Below, piece after piece: positions 23,502 through 32,150 of a stretch of 45,416 nucleotides of DNA; position 1 is the stretch's first letter, and the number at the start of each line of letters is the position of its first letter. The translations under genes and the position numbers were made by a program. This DNA comes from Anaerolinea sp. Its GTDB lineage: Bacteria > Chloroflexota > Anaerolineae > Anaerolineales > Anaerolineaceae. The stretch is taken from positions 1 through 45,416 of the forward strand of contig JARKPU010000078.1 in the NCBI GenBank assembly GCA_029975055.1, written 5' to 3'. The notes beneath the pieces are model-generated. The model was not told the origin of the DNA. It saw only the letters and a list, made by a program, of their open reading frames with translations, and searched no databases.

Positions 23502-23803
23502 CCTCGACCATTCTTCCGTAAGCGCGGGCCTTGTGCCCGCGTTTTCATCTCCAAATCACGGCGATTTAACCCCCACCCGTAGCCCTCCCCCAAAATCTAC
23601 GATTTTGGGGGAGGGTTGGGAGGGGGTAAGTGGGGCCGTGATTGGAAGAAAAACACACGAAGGTGACTGCGCCTCGACCGCTCTACTGTAAGCGCGGGCC
23701 TTGTGCCCGCGTTTTCATCTCAGAATCACGGCGATTTAACCCCCACCCGTAGCCCTCCCCCAAAATCTACGATCTTGGGGGAGGGGCCAGGGGTGGGGGT
23801 AAA
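23502..23803. repeat. 170-bp-period duplication containing two hairpins and two family A palindromes
   Basis: The segments from 23502 and from 23672 are direct repeats of about 120-130 bases offset by 170. Each contains CGCGGGC-CTTGT-GCCCGCG followed by TTTT, then a family A palindrome (23568-23628 and 23738-23803). They differ at a few positions and at the right end. This fills the 319-base gap between cysE and the convergent lpdA. The CGCGGGC hairpin recurs at about 40795-40815. Confidence 0.8.
23523..23545 (+). terminator. Probable terminator of cysK-cysE
   Basis: CGCGGGC, loop CTTGT, GCCCGCG, then TTTT, 30 bases past the cysE stop. The same hairpin is repeated 170 bases on. The T-run is short. 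Confidence 0.5.
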
Positions 23804-23812
23804 GGTCAGCCA

Positions 23813-25210
23813 TCAAATATGAATCGCGTGCCCCAGGGCCGATTCGGCCGCCTCCATAATCACTTCGCTGAGGGAGGGGTGCGCGTGGATGTTGCGCGCC
23901 ACATCGGCCACCGTCAATTCGTTACGCTGCGCAAGCGTCAACTCGGGGAGCAGCTCGGTCACTTCCGGGCCGATCATGTGCGCCCCTAAGATTTCGCCGT
24001 ATTTCTCGTCCGTCACAATCTTAATGAACCCGGCATAATCGCCCAGCCCAAGTGCCTTGCCGTTCGGCTGGAAGGGGAAGCGCCCTACCTTCACCTGGTA
24101 ACCGGCCTCCTTGGCCTGCGCTTCGGTCAACCCAAAGGAAGCCACCTGCGGCTGGCAGTAGGTGGCGTGCGGCACCATGCGGTAATCGATCGTCGCCGTC
24201 TCCACCCCGGCGATATTCTCGGCGCAGATCACGCCCATCGCCGAGGCCACGTGGGCCAGGAGCGTCTTGCCGGTCACGTCGCCGATCGCCCAGATGCCCG
24301 GCACGTTGGTCGCCATGCGGTCGTCCACTTCGATGAAGCCGCGCTGGTTGACCGTCACGCCCAGTTCTTCCAGGCCGAGGCCTTTCGAGTTGGGTTTGAA
24401 GCCAATCGCCATGAGCGCCTGCTCGGCTTCGAGGGTCTTCTCGCCCTGGTCGCCGGCCACCTTCACGCGCACGCCGCTCTCGGTCGTCTCCACTGCCAGA
24501 ACGCGGTGGCCCGCCAGCACCTGGATGCCGCGCTTCTGGAAGGCCTTCCCCAATTCGAGGCCGATTTCCTCGTCCTCCAGCGGCACGATGCGCGGCAGCA
24601 TCTCCACCACCGTCACCGCCACGCCGTAGGCGCTCCACACCGTGGCAAACTCCACGCCGATGGCCCCGCCGCCGATGATCACCACCGATTTCGGCAGCCG
24701 GGTCTGTAAGATGGCCTCCAGGTAAGAGACGACCTTTTCCCCATCGATGCTCACGCCTGGAATCGAAGCAGCCGAGGCCCCCGTGGCGATGATGATATTG
24801 CGCGCCTGCAGATCATTCTGCCTGCCGTCCTTATCGGTCACCTGCACAACGCCGGGAGCGGTCAGCTTCGCCGTGCCCATGTGCACGTCGATGTTGTTCT
24901 TCTTCATTAAAAAGCCCACGCCCTTCACCAGCCGGTCCGAGACCTGCCGGCTGCGCTTGACGGCGGCGGCGAAATCCAACGTGAGGTTTTCGAAAGAAAA
25001 GCCGAATTCTTTGCCGCGCTCGCGCAGCGTGTGGGCCACTTCGGCGTTCTTGAGCAGCGCTTTGGAAGGGATGCAGCCCACGTTCAGGCACACCCCGCCC
25101 AGCCATTGTTTATCTACGATGGCCGTCTTCAGGCCCAGTTGAGATGCGCGAATAGCGGCCACGTAGCCGCCCGGCCCGGCCCCGATCACGATGACATCAT
25201 AAGCGCTCAT
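23813..25210 (-). CDS. lpdA: Dihydrolipoyl dehydrogenase (E3)
   Basis: A 465-residue FAD-dependent disulfide oxidoreductase that reoxidises the lipoyl group of the E2 component with NAD+. It has the FAD-binding IVIGAGPGG (residues 8-16), the redox disulfide GGVCLNVGCIPSK (Cys41, Cys46), the NAD-binding VVIIGGGAIGVEFA, the second FAD segment GIWAIGDVTG, and the catalytic His-Glu motif HAHPSLSE near the C-terminus. The ATG at 25210 has AAAGGA upstream. It is the last gene of the E1 alpha-E1 beta-E2-E3 operon, 82 bases after E2. Confidence 0.94.
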   Translation of the reverse strand: MSAYDVIVIGAGPGGYVAAIRASQLGLKTAIVDKQWLGGVCLNVGCIPSKALLKNAEVAHTLRERGKEFGFSFENLTLDFAAAVKRSRQVSDRLVKGVGFLMKKNNIDVHMGTAKLTAPGVVQVTDKDGRQNDLQARNIIIATGASAASIPGVSIDGEKVVSYLEAILQTRLPKSVVIIGGGAIGVEFATVWSAYGVAVTVVEMLPRIVPLEDEEIGLELGKAFQKRGIQVLAGHRVLAVETTESGVRVKVAGDQGEKTLEAEQALMAIGFKPNSKGLGLEELGVTVNQRGFIEVDDRMATNVPGIWAIGDVTGKTLLAHVASAMGVICAENIAGVETATIDYRMVPHATYCQPQVASFGLTEAQAKEAGYQVKVGRFPFQPNGKALGLGDYAGFIKIVTDEKYGEILGAHMIGPEVTELLPELTLAQRNELTVADVARNIHAHPSLSEVIMEAAESALGHAIHI

Positions 25211-25292
25211 AGGAATCCTTTCTATGCGATGAAAGCCGTTCGTCCTCAATCCCGCCGCCCGAAGGGCCTATGACCCTCCGGCCAGGCGCCCT

Positions 25293-26546
25293 TTACCAGC
25301 CTTCCAGCGCCTTCACCACCGTGCGCAGAAATCCGTCGGCGGTGTACCCATCCACCACGCGGTGATCGAACGTAAAGGAAAGATAGACCATCGGGCGAAC
25401 CGCCAGCATGTCGTCGATCACCACCACGCGTTTTTGGATCGCGCCAACCCCAAGGATACCACACTGCGGCTGATTAATCACCGGTGTGGCAAACAGGCTG
25501 CCCCCCACGCCGTGGTTGGTGATCGTGAACGTGCCCCCGCTGGCTTCGTCGGCGCGCAGGCGGCGCGTGCGCGCCCTGGCGGCCAGGTCGTTGACGGCGC
25601 GCGCGATGCCCAGCAGCGAAAGCCCGTCGGCGTCGCGGATCACCGGCACCACCAGCCCCTGCTCTTCGAGTGAGACTGCCAGCCCGATATGCATGCGCCG
25701 GTGGAGCAGGATGCCCGCATCGCTCCAGGAAGAATTGACCAGCGGGAAGGCCTTTAGCCCGGCCGCCACCGCCGCCACCACGTAAGCGGTGTACGTCAGG
25801 TGCGCGCCGTCGCGGGCAAACACCTCCAGGTTGGCCCGGCGATGCTCCGTCACACGCGTCAGATCCGCCTCCATCACGGTGGTGACGTGCGGGGCGGTGC
25901 GCATGCTCATCGCCATGTGCTCGGCGATTGCCCTGCGCATCGGGTCGAGCGGCAGCAGCCGGTCTTGCGCGGGGTCATCCAGAGTGGGCGGCTCAGGCGG
26001 TTTGGGGGCAGCAGAATCCAGCTCGCGCGGGCGGAAGAGGTCGCCGTCGGCCGGGAGCTCCCACGGCTGCGGGCCGCCGTTGGTCTTTTGCGCGTCCAGG
26101 TAAGCCTGCACGTCTTTTTTGGTGATCCGCCCGCCCTCGCCGCTGCCCTTCACCAGGCGCAGGTCGAGGTTATATTCAGCCGCCATGCGCGCCACCACCG
26201 GCGAGATGAACCCCAGCTCGCGGTCGCGCCCGGCGCGCACAGCCTGGGCGGGCGCCGGCGGCTTCGCTCCGGCAGGCTCGCCGGTTTCATCACCCGGCAC
26301 GGCCTCGCCCGGCGCCCCCACCCAGCCGATCACGCTGCCCGTAGGAACCGACTGCCCCTCGCGCGCCAGGATACGCAGCAGCGTCCCGGCGGCAGGGCTG
26401 GGCACCTCGGCCACCACCTTGTCCGAATCCACCTCGAGGATTGGCTCGTATTCCTGCACCGCGTCGCCCTCGGTTTTGATCCAGCGCGCCACGGTGCCTT
26501 CCACGATCGATTCTCCGAGCTTCGGCATGGTGATTGGGGTGGGCAT
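25293..26546 (-). CDS. Dihydrolipoamide acyltransferase (E2) of a 2-oxoacid dehydrogenase complex
   Basis: A 417-residue core enzyme of the complex. Residues 1-80 are a lipoyl domain (ITMPKLGESIVEG; lipoyl Lys43 in VDSDKVVAEV). A Pro/Ala linker leads to the E3-binding domain (FISPVVARMAAEYNLDLRLVKGSGEGGRITKKDVQ; read in parts) near residues 125-165. The catalytic domain ends with FTFDHRVVDGYTADGF, holding the His and Asp of the acyltransfer site. AAGGAG precedes the ATG at 26546. The neighbouring E1 pair resembles the branched-chain type, so the likely acyl groups are isobutyryl, isovaleryl and 2-methylbutyryl; pyruvate cannot be excluded. Confidence 0.92.
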   Translation of the reverse strand: MPTPITMPKLGESIVEGTVARWIKTEGDAVQEYEPILEVDSDKVVAEVPSPAAGTLLRILAREGQSVPTGSVIGWVGAPGEAVPGDETGEPAGAKPPAPAQAVRAGRDRELGFISPVVARMAAEYNLDLRLVKGSGEGGRITKKDVQAYLDAQKTNGGPQPWELPADGDLFRPRELDSAAPKPPEPPTLDDPAQDRLLPLDPMRRAIAEHMAMSMRTAPHVTTVMEADLTRVTEHRRANLEVFARDGAHLTYTAYVVAAVAAGLKAFPLVNSSWSDAGILLHRRMHIGLAVSLEEQGLVVPVIRDADGLSLLGIARAVNDLAARARTRRLRADEASGGTFTITNHGVGGSLFATPVINQPQCGILGVGAIQKRVVVIDDMLAVRPMVYLSFTFDHRVVDGYTADGFLRTVVKALEGW

Positions 26547-26566
26547 AATCTCTCCTTGATGGGATA

Positions 26567-27550
26567 TCAGAATCGGGCCAGCCTGCGGATGGCACCCAGG
26601 ATCTTCTGCGGGTTGGGCATCACCCATTCCTGCATGGCGTGGCTGAAGGGAATGCCCGGCACATCGGGGGCGCACAGGCGCATCACCGGCGCATCCAGGT
26701 CGCCAAAGGCTTCTTCCGCCAAAATGGCGGCGACCTCGGCCCCGTAGCCGCCCGTCAGGTTATCTTCGTGCACGATCAGCGCTTTGCCCGTCTTGCGCAC
26801 CGAGGCCAGGATGCTTTGGCGGTCCACGGGCAGGAGCGTGCGCAGATCCACCACCTCAACCGAAATGCCCTCCGCCCCGGCCTGCGCGGCGGCCTGCAGT
26901 GCATAGTGGTGCATCATCCCGTAGGCGAACACGCTCAAGTCGGTGCCTTCGCGGCTGACGTGCGCCGGGCCGATCGGCACGCTGTAATCGCCCTCCGGCA
27001 CCTCGCCGCGGATCAGCCGGTAGCCCTTCTTCGGCTCGAAGAACATCACCGGGTTGGGGTCGCGGATGGCCGCTTTGAGCAGGCCCTTGGCATCCTTCGG
27101 GTTAGAGGGAATGACCACCTTCAGCCCCGGCACGTGCGCATAGAACGCCTCGACGCTCTGCGAGTGGTAGATGCCCCCGCCGATTCCCCCGCCATACGGC
27201 GCGCGGATCACCATCGGCAGGGTCCACTCGCCGTTGGAGCGGTAGCACATGCGCGCCGCTTCATTCACCACCTGATTGAACGCCATGTGGATAAAATCGG
27301 CGAACTGGATTTCGCACACGGGGCGCATCCCGTAGAGCGCCGCGCCCACCCCCACGCCGACGATCGAAGCCTCGGCCAGCGGCGAGTCGATCACGCGCTC
27401 TTCGCCGTACTTTTCCAGCAGGCCCTGCGTGGCGCGGAAGACCCCGCCCCGCCGCCCCACATCCTCGCCGATCACCAGCACGCGCTCGTCGCGGGCCAGC
27501 TCCTCATCCAATGCCTGCCGCACCGCCTCGATCAGGGTCATCTCAGGCAT
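26567..27550 (-). CDS. 2-oxoacid dehydrogenase E1 component, beta subunit (branched-chain type)
   Basis: A 327-residue transketolase-like beta subunit. It shows LIEAVRQALDEELARDERV, GEDVGRRGGVFRATQGL, ERVIDSPLAEASIVGVGVG and QFADFIHMAFNQ, typical of PdhB/BkdB. With the alpha subunit it decarboxylates a 2-oxoacid using thiamine diphosphate and passes the acyl group to E2. The ATG at 27550 overlaps the end of the alpha-subunit gene by 8 bases and has GAGGA upstream; an ATG at 27541 is the alternative. E2 follows 20 bases later. Confidence 0.92.
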   Translation of the reverse strand: MPEMTLIEAVRQALDEELARDERVLVIGEDVGRRGGVFRATQGLLEKYGEERVIDSPLAEASIVGVGVGAALYGMRPVCEIQFADFIHMAFNQVVNEAARMCYRSNGEWTLPMVIRAPYGGGIGGGIYHSQSVEAFYAHVPGLKVVIPSNPKDAKGLLKAAIRDPNPVMFFEPKKGYRLIRGEVPEGDYSVPIGPAHVSREGTDLSVFAYGMMHHYALQAAAQAGAEGISVEVVDLRTLLPVDRQSILASVRKTGKALIVHEDNLTGGYGAEVAAILAEEAFGDLDAPVMRLCAPDVPGIPFSHAMQEWVMPNPQKILGAIRRLARF

Positions 27551-28517
27551 CGCGCACATCCTCGGCATAGACGGGGTAAGCCGCTTCGGGGCCGTCGGGG
27601 TCGGGCGCCGAGAGGGCAAAAGCGACCGCGTCATCCACCATCGCTTTGGCTTTGCGCTCCAGCTCCTCCACCAGTTCCGGCTCCAGTCCGAGCGCCTTCT
27701 CCGCGCGGGGCAGGCAATCGTTTTGCTTATAATGCTCCACCTCTTCCCGCGAGCGGTAAGAGCGGTCGTCGTCGTCGGAGGAATGCGGGGTGATGCGATA
27801 AACGCACGTCTCGATCACCGCCGGGCCTGCGCCCGAACGCACGTGGTCGAACACCTCTAGAAAGGCGCGGTGGCAGGCCGGCGCGTCCATCCCGTCCACG
27901 CTGACGCCCTTCAAGCCCATCCCGCAGGCGCGCTCGGCAGCCCCGCTCACGGCCATCTGGCGCGAGGCCGGCTCCGAAATGGCATACTGGTTGTTCTGCA
28001 CGTTAAAGACCACCGGCAGCCTGTGCACGGCGGCCCAGTTGACCGCCTCGTACCACTCGCCTTCCGAGGTGGAACCCTCTCCGGTGCTGGTGAAGACGAT
28101 GCGCTCCTCGCCGCGCCGCTTGATCGCCAGGCCGATGCCCGCCGCGTGCAGCGCCTGGGTGGCCACCGGTGAGGAATGACTCACCACATTCATCGCTTTG
28201 AAGCTCCAATGGCTGGGCATCTGGCGCGCCCCCGAGGTGCGTTCGCCGCGTTTGCCCATCAAGGCCAGCATAAAATCGCGCGGGGTGTAGCCCAGGCCAA
28301 GCAGCAACGCCAGGTCGCGGTAATAGGGCACAACCCAGTCGAAACCGCGCCTTAAAGCGAAGACCGCCCCCACCTGGGCGGCCTCGTGGCCGATGCCGGA
28401 GATATGAAAAGCGATTTTCCCCTGGCGATGGAGCAGCCAGGCGCGCTCATCCAACCGGCGCGCCAGCAGCATGGTCCAGAACATCTCGCGCTTGAGATCG
28501 GTGGTCAATTCCATCAT
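27543..28517 (-). CDS. 2-oxoacid dehydrogenase E1 component, alpha subunit (branched-chain type)
   Basis: A 324-residue thiamine diphosphate-binding subunit. GIGHEAAQVG, VVPYYRDLALLLGLG and SGARQMPSHWS resemble the branched-chain 2-oxoacid dehydrogenase alpha subunit more than pyruvate dehydrogenase. The TPP/Mg motif runs from GEGSTSEGEWYEA to FNVQNNQYA, and the phosphorylation-loop region reads YRITPHSSDDDDRSY. It is the first gene of the minus-strand operon E1 alpha-E1 beta-E2-E3. The gene begins ATGATG, so the start may be 28517 or 28514; GGAGAC lies upstream. Confidence 0.92.
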   Translation of the reverse strand: MMELTTDLKREMFWTMLLARRLDERAWLLHRQGKIAFHISGIGHEAAQVGAVFALRRGFDWVVPYYRDLALLLGLGYTPRDFMLALMGKRGERTSGARQMPSHWSFKAMNVVSHSSPVATQALHAAGIGLAIKRRGEERIVFTSTGEGSTSEGEWYEAVNWAAVHRLPVVFNVQNNQYAISEPASRQMAVSGAAERACGMGLKGVSVDGMDAPACHRAFLEVFDHVRSGAGPAVIETCVYRITPHSSDDDDRSYRSREEVEHYKQNDCLPRAEKALGLEPELVEELERKAKAMVDDAVAFALSAPDPDGPEAAYPVYAEDVRDA

Positions 28518-28587
28518 GCGGTTGTCTCCGAAATACGAGAGATTTTATCCGATTATGAAACACCACCCGGGCACGGAGGATGCACGG

Positions 28588-29256
28588 CTATTCGTATTTC
28601 ACAATCCTCACCCCTTGAATTTGAGCCAGGCGTTCGCACAGCGCTTCCACCGGCTCGCCGCCGCGCATCTTCACCAGCGCATCCATGCGCACGCGCTGGC
28701 GCCGGACGTGGCGGTTCAAGCGGAACGAATCGACCTTGCGCGCAGTCGATTCCATGGCGCGGCGCACCTGCTCGACGACGCCCGCCCGGTCTACCGCGTA
28801 GACGGTGAACTGCAGCGTCAGGTAGGGCGTCACCAGGCGCGTCTCCACCCAATTGAGCACCGTCAGCACCGCCAGGAGCAGCGCCGTCACCCCCGCGCCC
28901 ACCAGCAAGTAGCCCGCGCCCACAGCCAGCCCGACCACCGCCATCGTCCAAAGCGAGGCGGCCGTGGTAAGCCCTTTGACGGTGGGGCCAAACCGCAAGA
29001 TGGCCCCGGCCCCCAGGAAGCCGATCCCCGAAAGCACCTGCGCCGCCAGGCGCGCCGGGTCGCCGTTGGGCACATCGGGCTGGAACTGCATTGCCAGGTT
29101 GATCGAAAGCACCATCGCCAGCGCCGCGCCGACCACCAGCACGATGTGCGTGCGCAGCCCGGCCGGCTGGCTCTGGCGCTCGCGCTCCAGGCCCACCAGC
29201 GCCCCCAGTCCCGCCGCCGCCAGGATGCGAATGAGAATCTCCAGTTCGTTGATCAT
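28588..29256 (-). CDS. MgtC/SapB family membrane protein
   Basis: A 222-residue inner-membrane protein. The N-terminal half has about four hydrophobic segments with the family signature ALVGLERERQSQPAGLRTHI, SGIGFLGAGAI and VKGLTTAASLW. The C-terminal 80 residues form a small soluble, ACT-like domain. In pathogens MgtC helps adaptation to low magnesium and acid; the function in free-living bacteria is not settled. It lies 70 bases beyond the 5' end of the 2-oxoacid dehydrogenase operon on the same strand. Confidence 0.9.
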   Translation of the reverse strand: MINELEILIRILAAAGLGALVGLERERQSQPAGLRTHIVLVVGAALAMVLSINLAMQFQPDVPNGDPARLAAQVLSGIGFLGAGAILRFGPTVKGLTTAASLWTMAVVGLAVGAGYLLVGAGVTALLLAVLTVLNWVETRLVTPYLTLQFTVYAVDRAGVVEQVRRAMESTARKVDSFRLNRHVRRQRVRMDALVKMRGGEPVEALCERLAQIQGVRIVKYE

Positions 29257-29469
29257 CTGCTGCCTCCTTCACCGCGCCGTTCGAACGATAAACTGAGTGT
29301 AGCGCCAACAAGGCAGAAGTCAACCGGGGTGGCGCTCGACAGGAATGCCGTGTGAAGCATCCGGCCGCCAGGGGAATGAGCCGCAGCTTTCGCCACGCTC
29401 ATGGAATAGAATTTGATGTATGATTGTTAAGCACAAGTTCGGTTCGCCCGCACCTAAGGAGTGGACAAA

Positions 29470-29835
29470 ATGGAAAAGCGTTACCGCGCGCTGCGCATCG
29501 TCGCGACCCTGTATAAAATCCTCGGCGGAATCGTGCTCGTCGTGGCGATCGTGTCCGCCATCGGTATCTGCCTTGCCGGAATCCTCGGCGGGCAGGCCCT
29601 GGCAGATTTCAACCGCGATTTCGGCACCGGCCTCAACACCGTGGGGGCGTTTGGAGGCGTGGTGGGGGGCATCCTCTCCGGCCTGGCCTTCCTCATTGGC
29701 GGCGGCATCGGCGGGCTTACGCTCTTCGCCACCGGCGAGGCCATCTATCTGCTGATCGACATCGAAGAAAACACGCGCGCCTCCCGTCAGGCTGCAGCCC
29801 AGCCGCTGCCGGGTCCGGCCGTCAGGCAGGAATGA
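29470..29835 (+). CDS. Small membrane protein of unknown function
   Basis: A 121-residue protein with two long hydrophobic stretches (residues about 15-45 and 60-95, the second Gly-rich: GVVGGILSGLAFLIGGGIGG), ending in a soluble Ala/Pro/Gln tail. The ATG at 29470 has AAGGAG 8 bases upstream and is preferred to the GTG at 29461, which would overlap that site. Its stop overlaps the Nudix gene start by 4 bases (ATGA), so the two are coupled. I do not recognise the family. Confidence 0.7.
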   Translation: MEKRYRALRIVATLYKILGGIVLVVAIVSAIGICLAGILGGQALADFNRDFGTGLNTVGAFGGVVGGILSGLAFLIGGGIGGLTLFATGEAIYLLIDIEENTRASRQAAAQPLPGPAVRQE

Positions 29836-30338
29836 AAAAACTTCTCAAGACCGACCGCGATATTCCCTGGATCCCCACCCGCCACGAGGCGCGGCTCTAC
29901 CTCACCGATGAGCTGCCCCCGCTCGACCTGTGCGGTGGGGTCTATGGCTTCGCCTTCGATGGCGACCGCGTCTTGCTCGCCCGCCTGCGCGACCGTGAAT
30001 GGGACCTGCCCGGCGGGCGCATCGAGGCCGGGGAGACGCCCGAGCAGGCCATCGTGCGCCTGGTATGGGAAGAAACCTGCGCGCGGGTAGAAACGGTTGA
30101 GCTGCTTGGCATCCAGGAAGTGCAAGTCCTCGGCCCGCGCCCGCCCAACTACCGCCTGGGGTACCCGCTCTCCGTGCAGGTGTATTACCGCTTGAAGATC
30201 GTCGAGCTGGCGCCTTTCGAAGTCGGCCCCGAAAGCCTGCAGCGCGGCTTCTTCAGCCCGCGCCAGGCCCGCCGCATTTCCACCATGGATAACCACGACC
30301 TGCTCTATGAAGAGGCCCTCGAACGGGCCACCCGTTGA
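29832..30338 (+). CDS. Nudix hydrolase family protein with a divergent Nudix box
   Basis: A 168-residue Nudix-fold protein. The Nudix box reads GRIEAGE-7 residues-RLVWEETCA (residues 62-84). Compared with GX5EX7REUXEEXGU, Gly62, Glu68, Arg76, Glu80 and Glu81 are kept, but the Glu after Arg is Leu77 and the last Gly is Cys83. Nudix enzymes split nucleoside diphosphate-linked compounds; the changed Glu may alter metal binding or catalysis. It is coupled to the upstream small membrane protein by an ATGA overlap. Confidence 0.85.
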   Translation: MKKLLKTDRDIPWIPTRHEARLYLTDELPPLDLCGGVYGFAFDGDRVLLARLRDREWDLPGGRIEAGETPEQAIVRLVWEETCARVETVELLGIQEVQVLGPRPPNYRLGYPLSVQVYYRLKIVELAPFEVGPESLQRGFFSPRQARRISTMDNHDLLYEEALERATR

Positions 30339-30361
30339 AGCTGCCAAAGTAAAGGGCTATC

Positions 30362-30394
30362 CGAAAAGAGGGGCGGACACGCAAGTCCGCCCCT
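30362..30394 (-). terminator. Intrinsic terminator of the nurA-herA operon
   Basis: On the minus strand AGGGGCGGAC-TTGCGT-GTCCGCCCCT is followed by CTTTTC. It starts 33 bases past the HerA-like gene's stop. Confidence 0.65.
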
Positions 30395-30427
30395 GCCCAT
30401 GCCGGTTCTGTTTGGCGGTTCCCTCTC

Positions 30428-32131
30428 TTAGAACCCCAATTCTTTCAAGATATCGGCCTCTCCGCGCTTGCCGGGGGCCTTGCTGCCGAGCAAATCGGCC
30501 CAGAATTTCTCGTCGTAGCGCCGTGAGCGCACCGGGATGGGCATCGGCACGCCCCAGCCCAGCAGCAACACCTCTTCCTTGGCCTGCAGGCGCGCCAGCA
30601 TCCCGCGCAGGGCCTCCTTGCCCGCCAGCCCGGAGAGCACCGCCTGGATATCCAGGTCGTCGCCCAGCCAGCCGGAGATGCGCGTGCCAAGCTGCGACAT
30701 CACCTCATCGTAGATCTGCGACGGGCGCTGGTCGATGATCAGCAGGGTGACGTAATACTTGCGCATCTCGCGCGCGATGGTCGAGAAGGCCGTCTGAGCG
30801 GCCATCTCGCGGTTGAGCAGCTTATGCGCTTCTTCCACCACAATCACCAGCGGGCGCGGCGCCTCATTGCTTTTCTCGCTGCGGAAGTCGTTCGTCTTGC
30901 GCTCCCAGGCCGCGCGGATGCGCCGCGTGAGGATGTTCGCCACCAGCAGGTAATCCAGGTCGCTTTCGAAACGCCCGAAGGAAAGCACCACATGCTGCCC
31001 GTGCTCGAGCGCTTTGATGATCTCGCTCACCGTATCGGCGGCCGGGTGCTCGGCGACGTACGGCAGGTTGAAGACCCTCCCCAGCTTGCTGTGCAGCCCC
31101 TCGGCCGCGCCAGGGTGCACGCCGGCGCGGATTGCCCACCCGGCCACGCTGTCTGGCGCATCCACCGGCTTGCCGTCTTCGCCTTCGATCTTCGCGCCGT
31201 ATTTGAGAGCCTTGAACTGGTGGAACCAATCCGCGCCAAACTCGCGCTCCAGCGCCGCCAGCGTGGTGGGCGTGGTTTCTTTCAGGTTCAATTCGCGCGT
31301 GAGCATCTCGATATCCCCCGGCTCGATATCGCGTTCGGCGATCTCCAGGTTGAAATCGGCGTTCATGTTGCGGAAGTGGCTGCCACGCCCCAGCCCCACA
31401 AGGCGCACTTTGGCCGGGAATTTCCCTTTCAAGCCGGGGATGCGCTCGTTGGTATCGGAGGCGGTGTCATCCGGCCCGTACTCGTTGTGCATGTCGAAGA
31501 TCAGCGCCCCGGCCACGTTCGAGTTGATCAACCCGGCCAGGATAATGCGCGTGAGGAAGGATTTGCCCGTGCCCGTGGCCCCGAAGATGCCCGATGAGCG
31601 CTGGACGAGCTTCTCCAGGTCGAGGCAGACGGGGTGGCCCTGCTCGCGGGTGTAGCCGATGACGAAATTTCCCTTCTTGTGCGGGTCGCCGAAGATCTCG
31701 GCCACGTCGCCCGGGCCGGCCAGGCGCACTTTGGCATGGTGCGCCGGAACCGTTTTGATCGGGATCGGCCGCGGTTGAAAGCCCTCGCCTTTCTCGGCCC
31801 AATAGGCGGCGTAACCTGGCTCGCCGGGGTCGGGCGGGCGCTCCACCATCAGCGCGGGCAGCACCTCCAGGTTGGTGTAGAGGGTTTGCCCGTGCAGCAA
31901 GGCGGAAAGGCCGGGGGGCAGGCGGTCTTCGCTCTGCTCGTCGGCAAAACGCGGGTCGGTGGCGCCCAGCTGCAGGTCGGTCACCAGCCCATAGAAGAGC
32001 CACCGGCCGCTCTCCACCACCACAAAGGCGCCCTCCTGCACGGTGTGAGCCGGCACCGTCAGCCGCACGCGCAGGTTTTCCTTCAACCCTCCGCCGACAA
32101 TATAACCGATCGAATCGGGAACGCCGTTCAT
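30428..32131 (-). CDS. HerA-like ATPase (DNA translocase/helicase)
   Basis: A 567-residue P-loop ATPase of the HerA/FtsK superfamily (DUF87). The N-terminal 120 residues are beta-rich and fit a HAS-barrel. Walker A is GATGTGKS (residues 184-191), followed by LIFDMHNEYG. Walker B is PLVIVVEEAHKLLN (about 420-433), and TIAREMRKYYVTLLIIDQRPSQI is the downstream sensor segment of the family. HerA forms a hexamer that works with the nuclease NurA to process DNA ends. The nurA gene is two genes upstream in the same operon, which supports the assignment. The length is near that of archaeal HerA (about 500-570). Confidence 0.88.
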   Translation of the reverse strand: MNGVPDSIGYIVGGGLKENLRVRLTVPAHTVQEGAFVVVESGRWLFYGLVTDLQLGATDPRFADEQSEDRLPPGLSALLHGQTLYTNLEVLPALMVERPPDPGEPGYAAYWAEKGEGFQPRPIPIKTVPAHHAKVRLAGPGDVAEIFGDPHKKGNFVIGYTREQGHPVCLDLEKLVQRSSGIFGATGTGKSFLTRIILAGLINSNVAGALIFDMHNEYGPDDTASDTNERIPGLKGKFPAKVRLVGLGRGSHFRNMNADFNLEIAERDIEPGDIEMLTRELNLKETTPTTLAALEREFGADWFHQFKALKYGAKIEGEDGKPVDAPDSVAGWAIRAGVHPGAAEGLHSKLGRVFNLPYVAEHPAADTVSEIIKALEHGQHVVLSFGRFESDLDYLLVANILTRRIRAAWERKTNDFRSEKSNEAPRPLVIVVEEAHKLLNREMAAQTAFSTIAREMRKYYVTLLIIDQRPSQIYDEVMSQLGTRISGWLGDDLDIQAVLSGLAGKEALRGMLARLQAKEEVLLLGWGVPMPIPVRSRRYDEKFWADLLGSKAPGKRGEADILKELGF

Positions 32132-32150
32132 CCTGGCCCTCCTCCGCTGG

